Shown here in pieces: positions 31,901 through 40,789 of a DNA stretch of 64,000 nt; positions within the stretch are counted from its first letter, which is position 1, and every line of letters starts with the position of its first letter. The translations under genes and the position numbers were made by a program. Origin of the DNA: Bacillota bacterium (GTDB lineage: Bacteria > Bacillota > UBA994 > UBA5500); the NCBI GenBank assembly GCA_029781045.1, contig JAKOXL010000023.1, positions 1-64,000 on the forward strand. The letters are read 5' to 3'. The notes under the pieces are model-generated. The model searched no databases and was not told the DNA's origin. It was given only the letters and a program-made list of their open reading frames with translations.

Positions 31901-32561
31901 TCCTTACTCCCATTTGCAGGGCAAACACAGGAAGGTCTCAGTGAGCGAGCTCAAGCGCCGCTTTGAAGCCCACGACGAGGAGGCGGCCCCTATCCATTGG
32001 CAACGGCCTCCCGCCCTGCGGCCCGCTTTCCTACGCCAACAGGAGGGTCCTACAGCTACCGAGTTGGGCAGCGCTATCCACCTGATGCTGCAACACGTGG
32101 ATCTAAGAGAAGAACCAACCCTGACCTATCTGCAACAGCTGCAGGAAAGAATGGTGGCCAACTCACTCTTGAGCCAGGAGACGGTGGTACGAATTGATCT
32201 GCAGCTGATTCGGCGTTTCCTCGAGGGTGAGCTGGGTAGACGCTTGCGGCAAGCCCACCAGGTATGGCGCGAGCTGCCCTTCAGCTTGCAGCTGCCTGCC
32301 ACGGAACTCTATGGGCCCGATGCAGACGGTGAGCATGTTTTCATTCAGGGTATTGTTGACTGCGTGCTGCGGGAAGGAGAGCAGGCAGTGCTGATCGACT
32401 TCAAATCAGACCATGTTACCCACGAGTCGTTGCCTCGGGTCGCCGCCGGTTACCGGGTGCAGATTGATCTTTACACGCGGGCAATCCAGGAACTGTTGGG
32501 CTTGCCGGTGAAGGAACGCTACCTTGTCTTTCTGCGCTTAGGGGAGGCGCTGCAGGTTTAG
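28944..32561 (+). CDS. addA: ATP-dependent helicase/nuclease subunit AddA
   Basis: UvrD-like: [64 protein letters not shown]; C-terminal LIDFKSDHV; overlaps addB stop. Confidence 0.96.
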   Translation: [1205 protein letters not shown]

Positions 32562-32584
32562 AACTGGGTGCTTTGGGAAGCAAA

Positions 32585-32632
32585 GGAGGGGCGGGTGGTC
32601 ATATGACCACCCGCCCTAGCTATCTGTTATAT
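32585..32632. terminator. Bidirectional terminator-like palindrome between convergent genes
   Basis: GGGCGGGTGGTCATATGACCACCCGCCC. Confidence 0.65.
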
Positions 32633-32642
32633 GGTCAAATAT

Positions 32643-33044
32643 CTATTGCCCCTGTAGCTTCTGCAAAATCTCCTCATCGGCGGGACAAAACTCATACTGG
32701 GGGATTTCAGCCACCGTAATCCAGCGAATGTCCACATGCTCTTTAAGCTGGGGAGTGCCAGCCGCAATGGTGGCATTGAAGAGCGTGAGACGCACCGTGA
32801 GATCGGGGTAGGCATGGAGCACCTCCATAAACACGTCTCCCACCACCAGAGTTATACCTAACTCCTCCTGACACTCACGGATGAGGGCTTCCTCCTTCGT
32901 TTCGCCCGGATCCACCTTACCGCCCACAAATTCCCACAGCATTCCCCGTGCTTTGTGGGGCGGCCGCTGGCAGATGAGAAACCGGTCCTGGTCCCAGATC
33001 AAAGCTGCTACTACATCGATGATTTCCCTTTCTTGCTTAGGCAA
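32643..33044 (-). CDS. NUDIX hydrolase, MutT (8-oxo-dGTP diphosphatase)-like
   Basis: VGGKVDPGETKEEALIRECQEELGI Nudix box. Confidence 0.92.
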   Translation of the reverse strand: MPKQEREIIDVVAALIWDQDRFLICQRPPHKARGMLWEFVGGKVDPGETKEEALIRECQEELGITLVVGDVFMEVLHAYPDLTVRLTLFNATIAAGTPQLKEHVDIRWITVAEIPQYEFCPADEEILQKLQGQ

Positions 33045-33062
33045 ATTACCCCTCCATCCAGC

Positions 33063-33830
33063 TTAATAGGCCGTGAAACCTCCATCCACGGCGATGCACT
33101 GACCATTGACATAACTGGCATCGTCGCTGGCTAAGAAAACCGCTACCGCAGCGATTTCACTTGCCTTACCATAGCGTGGGTTGGCACCGGTGCCTGCCAA
33201 GGCCCGCTCCATGCCCCACTGGTTAGTATTCCGCATAAAGGCGCCAATTGGCAATCTCAGTTTCAATGCCCCCGGGGCAAATGGCATTACAGCGAATATT
33301 CTTCAGGGCATACATGAAGGCCGTGTTCTTCGTGAGACCAACCAACGCGTGCTTGGAGGTGGTATAGGCGGCTCTCCAGCACGGGCACCGAAAAGGCCAC
33401 CAATAGAGGCCACATTAATAATCACACCGCCGCCCATCTGCTCAAAGTACTTGACGGCTTTGCGACAGGCATAAAAGGGTCCGTGGAGGTTCACGGCTAG
33501 AACCCGTTCCCACATCTCATCTTCCACATCGCCCACTGGACTAAAATCATCCATGATGCCCGCATTATTGACGAGAATATGGAGGCCGCCAAAGACCTCG
33601 ATGGCTTTGTCAATCATGCCCTCTACTTGCAGCTTGTCCGCCATATCGGCAACAAAAGGCACTATTTCTCCTGGCAAGCCGCTTGCCTCCTGAGCGAGGG
33701 CCTGCAACCGTTCCTGCCGCCTAGCCACGGCTAACACCTGGGCCCCTTCTCGAGCGTAGTGGTAGGCGATGCCTCTCCCCATACCGGCACTGGCACCCGT
33801 TACAATGGCCACCTTTCCCTGCAGTTTCAC
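33063..33830 (-). pseudogene. SDR family oxidoreductase, disrupted by two indels
   Basis: N-term MKLQGKVAIVTGASAGMGRGIAYHYAREGAQ and C-term NQWGMERALAGTGANPRYGKASEIAAVAVFLASDDASYVNGQCIAVDGGFTAY are in one frame; the middle [42 protein letters not shown] is in another. Confidence 0.85.
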
Positions 33831-33929
33831 GCTATTATACCTCCTTAGTCTGTTCTTCTTCCTTGCCTTTGCCCAATCTTTGCCCTGAGTATATATTCTG
33901 TCTACTTAGCGTCAAACCTTGCAACTCCA

Positions 33930-33970
33930 ACAAGAAGAGCGAGCACTCCCTGGAGCACTCGCTCTCTTTC
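33930..33970 (-). terminator. Intrinsic terminator
   Basis: AGAGCGAGCACTCCCTGGAGCACTCGCTCTCTTTCC. Confidence 0.65.
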
Positions 33971-34675
33971 CTAATCGTCAAACAGCGCCACATATTCCTC
34001 GAGACAGAGGTTGTTCTCGTACATATACTTGGCATGCTCCAGCCCCACATAGCGGAAATGCCAGGGCTCGTAAATGATGCCCGTTATGTCCGTCTTGTCT
34101 TTCGGGTAGCGCAACACAAAACCGAATCTATGGGCGTTGGCCGCTAACCACTTGGCAGCTGGCGTTTCTGCAAAGGCTTCGATCAAACGCTGGAAATCGG
34201 GGGTAACAATGTCTACAGCCAAACCGGTGTTGTGTTCGCTGGTTCCCGGACGAGCCACAATGGTTGCCGCTACTACGGCAGCTTCCTCCTCTGGGTAACC
34301 TTGCTTTATAAACTCTTTGACCTTGTTCTTGTAAAGTTCTTCTTGCTTGGCCTGCGGTCGATAGGCGGAGGCTACCAGCAGGGAAATACCATCCTGCTTT
34401 GCCGCCTCCTTCATGGCCAAATAGGCCTCGGCGGCTTTCTCTTCCAGCTTAAAGGTGCCCTGAATAGCCTTTAAGTTGGGCTGCATGTCTTCCGGCAGAG
34501 GATTGTCGGCATTAACGAGGATTATATAGGGATCGGGTTCAGGCAAAGCGGGTTCCGGGTCAGTTTCGGGCAGAATGTCCGTGTTATCAGGTGGCTCCGG
34601 TTGTACCCGGGTGCAACCCACAAGAGCCAAGCTTAAGATTAACAGTACTGCGATCCAGCTAAGACTTCGTTTCAT
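33971..34675 (-). CDS. M15 family D-alanyl-D-alanine carboxypeptidase (VanY-like lipoprotein)
   Basis: Lipobox LALVGC; SAYRPQAKQEELY; GTSEHNTGLAVDI; EPWHFRYVG. Confidence 0.92.
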   Translation of the reverse strand: MKRSLSWIAVLLILSLALVGCTRVQPEPPDNTDILPETDPEPALPEPDPYIILVNADNPLPEDMQPNLKAIQGTFKLEEKAAEAYLAMKEAAKQDGISLLVASAYRPQAKQEELYKNKVKEFIKQGYPEEEAAVVAATIVARPGTSEHNTGLAVDIVTPDFQRLIEAFAETPAAKWLAANAHRFGFVLRYPKDKTDITGIIYEPWHFRYVGLEHAKYMYENNLCLEEYVALFDD

Positions 34676-34750
34676 TCTCTCACCACATTTCTTTCTGTTA
34701 ACTCAATCTTACTGCAGTGGCATGGACTTGTCACGTCGTATTAGATCGGA

Positions 34751-35146
34751 TTACAAACTGCGAGCAAAATACAATATGTGCCCCCCACCTACGCGTTGAA
34801 AGCCAAACCTGCGCAGAATGCACTGCGGTGCGTAATTAGCTCGCCGCACACGGGCATAGACCCTACGCCCTCCCGCTCTACGCATGAGAGCTAGTACTCG
34901 CGCAGTAGCCCGCTGCCCCAACTTCCGTCGGCGAAAACAGGGAAGCACGGACAGATGGGCTATTTCACAGATCCCGGGCCGCCGCCATTCGTAACCAATC
35001 CAGCCAGCCAAACGACCGCTGACCAAGATGGCATAATGGGGACGGGACAAGATACGCCTCACGCTTAAAGACACACCGTTGTATCGTCTTACGCCGGCGG
35101 CTACCACCTTGGCTAAACCTACTCTGCGGATACGGGCCAGTTGCAT
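34751..35146 (-). CDS. GNAT-like acetyltransferase
   Basis: ICEIAHLSVLPCFRRRKLGQRATARVLALMRRAGGRRVYARVRRANYAPQCILRRFGFQRVG. Confidence 0.7.
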   Translation of the reverse strand: MQLARIRRVGLAKVVAAGVRRYNGVSLSVRRILSRPHYAILVSGRLAGWIGYEWRRPGICEIAHLSVLPCFRRRKLGQRATARVLALMRRAGGRRVYARVRRANYAPQCILRRFGFQRVGGGHILYFARSL

Positions 35147-35198
35147 ACAGTGTCCCCCTCTCGTTTACCTATGTAACACCCAGAGGGGTAGCAAGGTC

Positions 35199-35768
35199 TC
35201 AGACGTTTGCTATACGGCGGATGGGGCTATTGGGTGCCAGAATGTCGGCAATCGCACTATAGGGAATGCGGAACTCGGGTATGCCTATCACATAGGGCAT
35301 ATACTCGTAGACTTGGAAATAGATCACCAGATCGTAGGCTTCCAGATAGTACCCCTGATTAGGACTAATACGTTCAAATGGACGTATCAGTGGCAGATCT
35401 TGTTCCTCAATCTGTTCTTTGATGATGTTGCTTATGCGTTCAATGTAATCGCTATTGGGGGCAAACAGATCTGAAAGCTGATAGAGGCGACCGTTGGCCA
35501 GATTAAAGGTGAAGGAACGGCGGATGGTCAATCCATGGGCAGCCCCATAGGTATAACCGTAGATATCGGTGTAGGAGCTGCTGACCCCATTGCCGTTGGT
35601 GGTATTGGTGAAGGACGGGTAAACATTGACATCGGAACGCCCATAACCCAGCTCCCGTAGTACGCGGCCCAACTCGGCCTGGATGACACTGTTGATGCGG
35701 CTTTGCACCCGCTGGTTACGCAGGCCCTGTACACGCGGCAACATTAGTGCCTGTAGGTTGTCGGCCAT
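35199..35768 (-). CDS. DUF3298-like (RsiV C-terminal-like) protein
   Basis: AAHGLTIRRSFTFNLANGRLYQLSDLFAPNSDYIERISNIIKEQI...YYLEAYDLVIYFQVYEYMPYVIGIPEFRIPYSAI. Confidence 0.7.
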   Translation of the reverse strand: MADNLQALMLPRVQGLRNQRVQSRINSVIQAELGRVLRELGYGRSDVNVYPSFTNTTNGNGVSSSYTDIYGYTYGAAHGLTIRRSFTFNLANGRLYQLSDLFAPNSDYIERISNIIKEQIEEQDLPLIRPFERISPNQGYYLEAYDLVIYFQVYEYMPYVIGIPEFRIPYSAIADILAPNSPIRRIANV

Positions 35769-35838
35769 TAAACATCCCTCCTTTCCCCGTTTCCTTGCAA
35801 TATATGCCAACGGAGAAAAAGCTGTTAGTAAAGCAGAA

Positions 35839-36178
35839 GGAGGCAGTCGCGGTAAGGTTTCAAGTGCCCCGAGCGTATACTGCTACAGGGCCGATGGTCA
35901 CACGCACAGCGCGTTGGGCCCAATAATCAAAGGAGCGAGGGAGCCAAGGAAAAGCAGCGACAACAGGCCGAGCAGTCTTTTGCTGCACCAGAATAAGAGC
36001 TCTGCTTCCCGCTTTCCGACAGTTTCAACAGGATGAATGGGTGCGAGTGCCGTCGCTGCTCTTGGCGAACTGAGCTCATTCCGACAGCGGGTTGGGCACA
36101 GGCGCTCTAGTGTGACCACGGCCCCCCGAATATAAAGCAAAAGAGGGACTGTCTTAAGACAGCCCCCCTTTCTTTCGA
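35839..36178 (+). ncRNA. Candidate structured RNA / dispersed element, copy 1 (long-loop form), ends in an intrinsic terminator
   Basis: 54-nt block 35911-35964 shared with 44139-44192; stem GCCAAGG-AAAA-GCAGCGAC ... GTCGCTGC-TCTTGGC; terminal GGGACTGTC-TTAA-GACAGCCCC-CCTTTCTTT. Confidence 0.6.
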
Positions 36179-37564
36179 CTACACGCGCACCTTCTGCCAA
36201 TGCTTGGAGTTATAGCGGAAGTAAATGACGATAGAGCGGGTCAACTGATCAATTAACAGGGCGTACCAGGCACCTTTAACGCCCATATGCATTACGTTAA
36301 TGAACACTACGGCCAACGCCGCTCGGATGCCCGCCACGCCAATGAAGGTGGAAATGAGCGGCCAACGAGTGTCACCGGCACCCCGCAGAGCACCAGCTAG
36401 GATAAACTGACTCGATTGGAAGGGTTGAATAAACGCGGCCACCTTGAGAACGGAGGCTGCTATATCAATAACCTGAGGATCAGTGGTATATAGCGATGCG
36501 ATCTGTCTGCCGCCAAAGAAGAAGATTAACGCCATGGTAAAGGCCACATATTGCCCCACTTTGCGGGTTTCCCAGCCGTACTTCTCCGCATTATCAGGAC
36601 GCTTCTGCCCTAAGCTGCGTCCCACCAGCGAGGTGGCGGCCATACCAAAGCCATGGCCGGGAGTAAAGGACAGGCTTTGAATGTTCATACCGATTTGATG
36701 GGCCGCATAAGTATTCATGCCGAGGCCCGATACCGACTTGGTGAAGACGATATTACCAAAACGCATCAGCAACTGTTCCAGCAAGGAGGGAAAACCAACT
36801 CTTACCACACGGGTAATCAGGTCCCAGCGAATCTGGAACTTATCCCGCAGTGAGATGCGTAATAGGGACTTGCCATTAAGTAGGACATTGAGAGAGAGAA
36901 TACAACCGATCACGCGGCCTAAAGTAGTGGCAAAAGCGGCTCCGAAAACACCCCAGGCCGGGAAGCCAAACTTACCACCAATAAGCAGATAGTTACCTAC
37001 CACGTTGAAAAGGTTGGCAATAATGTTGAAACGCATGGGGGTCTTAGTGTCACCAGCACCCCGCAACACAGCGGTGACGCACATGCCAATGGTCTGGGGT
37101 AGGAGGCCTAGCCCGACTACCCGTAGATAGGTGACCGCATATCCAAGGGCCTCGTCTTTTGCTCCCATGAATATGACCATGGGCTCAGCAAAAATGTAGA
37201 CGAGAGCTGTGGCCACCGTGCCGAGAATTGCCACCACCGTCAGCGACTGGCGAATGGCGACGTTAGCTTCTGAGATATCTCCCGCCCCCACAAAACGGGC
37301 CACCAGTGCGGTGGTACCAACGTTCAATGCCTGAAACGCAGCAAGGGCAAGAAACATGGGTTGGTTGGTCAAGCCTATGGCCGCAATGGCCTGTGGTCCA
37401 ACCACACCAACCATCATCATATCCACCATACCAAATAGTGTGACCAACAGTTGTTCAAACACCGCTGGCCAGGCCAAAGCGACCACATGTCGCCGCGCCT
37501 CTTGCTGAGTTAGCTCCACTGACTGAGTCTGTTGCTCCATTTGGGCTACTGCAGCCAACACCAT
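36179..37564 (-). CDS. MATE family efflux transporter
   Basis: VALAWPAVFEQLLVTLFGMVDMMMVGVVGPQAIAAIGLTNQP; AVLRGAGDTKTPM; ALRGAGDTRWPL. Confidence 0.93.
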   Translation of the reverse strand: MVLAAVAQMEQQTQSVELTQQEARRHVVALAWPAVFEQLLVTLFGMVDMMMVGVVGPQAIAAIGLTNQPMFLALAAFQALNVGTTALVARFVGAGDISEANVAIRQSLTVVAILGTVATALVYIFAEPMVIFMGAKDEALGYAVTYLRVVGLGLLPQTIGMCVTAVLRGAGDTKTPMRFNIIANLFNVVGNYLLIGGKFGFPAWGVFGAAFATTLGRVIGCILSLNVLLNGKSLLRISLRDKFQIRWDLITRVVRVGFPSLLEQLLMRFGNIVFTKSVSGLGMNTYAAHQIGMNIQSLSFTPGHGFGMAATSLVGRSLGQKRPDNAEKYGWETRKVGQYVAFTMALIFFFGGRQIASLYTTDPQVIDIAASVLKVAAFIQPFQSSQFILAGALRGAGDTRWPLISTFIGVAGIRAALAVVFINVMHMGVKGAWYALLIDQLTRSIVIYFRYNSKHWQKVRV

Positions 37565-37652
37565 CACCCTACTTCCTAGTTCGCCCTGCGAATTATTCCA
37601 TACCCTAAAGTTAAACCTAATAGGCCGCCCCGTCAATGGTAGACAAAGGAAA

Positions 37653-37710
37653 GGGCTGCTAGATGGGACTTAGGAATGCCAACTCCTAAGCTCACTTAGC
37701 AGCCCATAAT
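37653..37710. terminator. Long terminator-like hairpin
   Basis: GGGCTGCTAGATGGGACTTAGGA..TCCTAAGCTCACTTAGCAGCCC. Confidence 0.6.
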
Positions 37711-37714
37711 TATC

Positions 37715-38107
37715 CTATGGTAATGGGGGCAGTTGCGGTACTATCTCCCATTCGTTAGCCTTAATCAACAAGCTATTGCGCCTGCTATGCCAATGTCGGT
37801 GGACGATATAAAGGGTTATATGGAAGCTGGGTTGGGCAGTGGTGTCGGAAACAAAGAACTGATAATAGGCGTACTCCCTGCTCAAGGGTATGGTAATGGG
37901 GGTTACTGTGCCGTTATTTACATCGACAGTTCTATTGACGATGTTGGTCCAATCAGCGGGGTCATCGGATCCAGCAAATGACGCGCCGTAGACCAATATC
38001 TGCACTTGGGCCAGTCCGCCACTTAAGTTGGACAACAACAAACCGAACCGACGTTGACGTCTCAGGCGAGGACTCACGTAGAGGGGACCGCTAGTCCTCA
38101 CGGCCAT
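37715..38107 (-). CDS. Uncharacterised small beta-rich protein, paralog A
   Basis: Shares SGPLxV..R.RR, LLLSNLS, VYGA.F.G.D....W, YQF.V, FH..LY, NEWE with the adjacent ORF. Confidence 0.65.
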   Translation of the reverse strand: MAVRTSGPLYVSPRLRRQRRFGLLLSNLSGGLAQVQILVYGASFAGSDDPADWTNIVNRTVDVNNGTVTPITIPLSREYAYYQFFVSDTTAQPSFHITLYIVHRHWHSRRNSLLIKANEWEIVPQLPPLP

Positions 38108-38128
38108 TGTCTATTCACCTCCTAAATC

Positions 38129-38518
38129 TTAAGGGTTAATCTCTTGCATTTCCCACTCGTTGCCTACGACAAGGGGGATGGCACGCCGTGGCTTACGCCT
38201 ACTGGTAAGCAGATAGAGGGATGGATGGAAGCAAAGGTTGGGGAGAGAGTTTTCCACATGGAACTGATAGAGGCGAAAGTTCGGATCTACTAGGATCTCC
38301 ACGGTTTCCATTTGACCAGTGGCCAGAGGAAAGTCATCATCAACTAGAAGGACCCACGTTGTGGCTGTGTCAAACCCCGAAAAGGGCGCTCCATAGACCT
38401 TTACACTCACCAGCACACCATTTGCCGACAGATTGGAAAGCACCAACAAGAAACTGGGCCTGCGCCACGGCCGGGTTCTAACAAAGAGGGGGCCGCTGAT
38501 CCTTAAGTGCGATGCCAT
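38129..38518 (-). CDS. Uncharacterised small beta-rich protein, paralog B
   Basis: Tandem paralog of 37715..38107; GAGGTGAGAAA upstream of ATG. Confidence 0.65.
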   Translation of the reverse strand: MASHLRISGPLFVRTRPWRRPSFLLVLSNLSANGVLVSVKVYGAPFSGFDTATTWVLLVDDDFPLATGQMETVEILVDPNFRLYQFHVENSLPNLCFHPSLYLLTSRRKPRRAIPLVVGNEWEMQEINP

Positions 38519-38676
38519 TTTCTCACCTCCTCTGTTCCTCGTGGAATGTGATGCTTGTTCATATAGCAGAAAAGATGTATCTCTGCCTATATTATGCGGA
38601 TGAGGGAAAGATAGTTCCGATAGTGCAAGTCTCGGCTACAACCAATAAGGCAAGTAAGATCGAAAGGATGTGTGTC

Positions 38677-40789
38677 ATGGCTGGACAGACCACCAATCGC
38701 TTGATAGAAGAGAAATCCCCCTATCTGCGGCAGCACGCCCACAACCCGGTGAACTGGTACCCTTGGGGGGAAGAGGCTTTTCTGGAGGCTAAACGGCGAG
38801 ATGTGCCCATACTGCTCAGTGTGGGTTATAGCACTTGTCATTGGTGTCACGTGATGGAACGGGAATCCTTTGCCGATGAAACGGTTGCGACTGCACTCAA
38901 CGCGGCCTTCGTTTGCATAAAAGTGGATCGGGAAGAAAGGCCTGACATCGACTCTGTCTACATGAACGTCTGTCAAGCCCTAACGGGTACGGGAGGTTGG
39001 CCCTTGACCATCATCATGACTCCCGATAAACATCCTCTTTTTGCCGCCACCTATCTGCCCCCCCCCCGCAGCCGTTACGGTCGGCCTGGCCTGCTGGAGC
39101 TGTCGGCGGCTATTTCCGAGGCATGGCAGCATAGGCGCCAGGAACTAATAGAGCGGGCAGGAAATGCGGGAGCTAACGGCACCAACAAAGGGACCGAGTG
39201 GGCAGTTGAACATGGATACCCTGCACAAGGCCTATGCCTATTTCACCCGAACCTTTGACGCCATCCACGGCGGTTTCGGCCCAGCACCCAAATTCCCCTC
39301 GCCTCATAACCTCTGTTTCCTCTTGCGCTATTGGCGCCGCACAGGCGATGATAAGGCGCTGGCAATGGTGGAAACCACGTTAGAGCGGATGGCCATGGGA
39401 GGGATTCATGATCACGTAGGCGGCGGTTTTCATCGCTATTCCACAGATCTGGAGTGGCTAGTCCCCCATTTTGAGAAAATGCTCTATGACCAAGCCATGT
39501 TGGCTATTGCTTATACTGAAGCTTGGCAGGCCACCAGGCGCCCCGAATTTGCCCAGACAGCCGGCCAAATAGTCGACTATGTCTTGCGAGATATGCAGGA
39601 TCCCGCGGGTGGCTTTTATGCGGCAGAAGACGCAGACAGCGAGGGTGAGGAAGGCAAATTCTATGTCTGGACAGTAGCGGAGTTGCAAGAAGCTCTGTCT
39701 CCTGGTGAAGCCGGCCTAGCTATTGCCGTATACAACGTCCACCCCGAGGGCAACTACTTGCAGGAAGCTACCAGAAAGAAGAACGGTACCAACATCCTCT
39801 ATCGGCGCCACTCGCTGGCCCAACTGGTCTCGGACCACGGTTTGACGGAAGCGGAAATGGACAATCGGTTACAGCGAATTCGCCAGAAACTGTTGGCCGC
39901 CCGCCAAAGGCGGGTGCATCCCTTTAAGGATACTAAGGTACTAACCGATTGGAACGGCCTAATGCTGGCGGCCTCGGCACTGGCTGGTCGTGCCTTTGCC
40001 AATGCCAGCTACCTGGAAGCGGCCAGGAAATGCGCCGCTTTCATCCGCTCCCACCTGACGGCGCCGGAGGGAAGACTGTACAAGCGTTGGAGTGAAGGAG
40101 AGGCAGCACTACCCGCCCAGTTGGATGATTACGCCTTCCTCATTTGGGGGCTGATTGAACTCTTTACTGCCACCCAGGAGGCCGACTATCTGGCCTGGGC
40201 TTTGGAGCTGCAGTCAACTATGATCATCAACTTCTGGGACGAAAAGGACGGCGGCTTCTTCCTTACCGCCCGTGACGCGGAAGAGCTCATTATCCGTCCC
40301 AAAGAGATCTATGACGGAGCCGTTCCTTCAGGCAATTCGGTGGCGGCCTTCAATTGCCTGCGCCTGGCCCGTTTGACAGGCAAGTCCGAACTGGAGGAAT
40401 ACGCCTCTCGCCTCTTGCAGGCCTTTGCGGAGCCCATCAGCCACCATCCGGCCGGATATAGCTTCGCTCTCACAGCCTTAGACTTTGCGCTTGGCCCTAC
40501 ACAGGAAGTGGTTATCGCGGGTGATCAGGACTCTAGTGACACGCAAGCCATGTTAAGAGCCCTCAATGGTCGCTTTCTCCCCCATACGGTTACCCTCTTA
40601 CGCCCGCCACGACCCGAACGGCGGAAGGAGTTGGTCGCGCTAGCATCCTTTGTGCAGGGAATGGAAGCGGTCAATGGCCGGGCCACGGCCTACGTCTGCA
40701 GCAACTTCAGCTGCCAACGGCCCACAAGTAACATAGAAGAGCTACTGGCCCTGGTAGAGCAAGAAGCAGAAGATGCTTATAACTCCTAA
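38677..40789 (+). pseudogene. DUF255/thioredoxin-domain (YyaL / SPATA20-like) protein, frameshifted
   Basis: [59 protein letters not shown] in frame 1; [37 protein letters not shown] onward in frame 2; break near 39155-39170. Confidence 0.88.

Noticed and set aside
35898-36200. ORF with LSLLFLGSLAPLIIGP, matched by 44068..44295 LSLLFLGLLAPLIIGP, as a repeated protein
   Set aside because: Both are antisense to the conserved element and similarity follows the shared DNA; the rest of each ORF does not match and there is no RBS.
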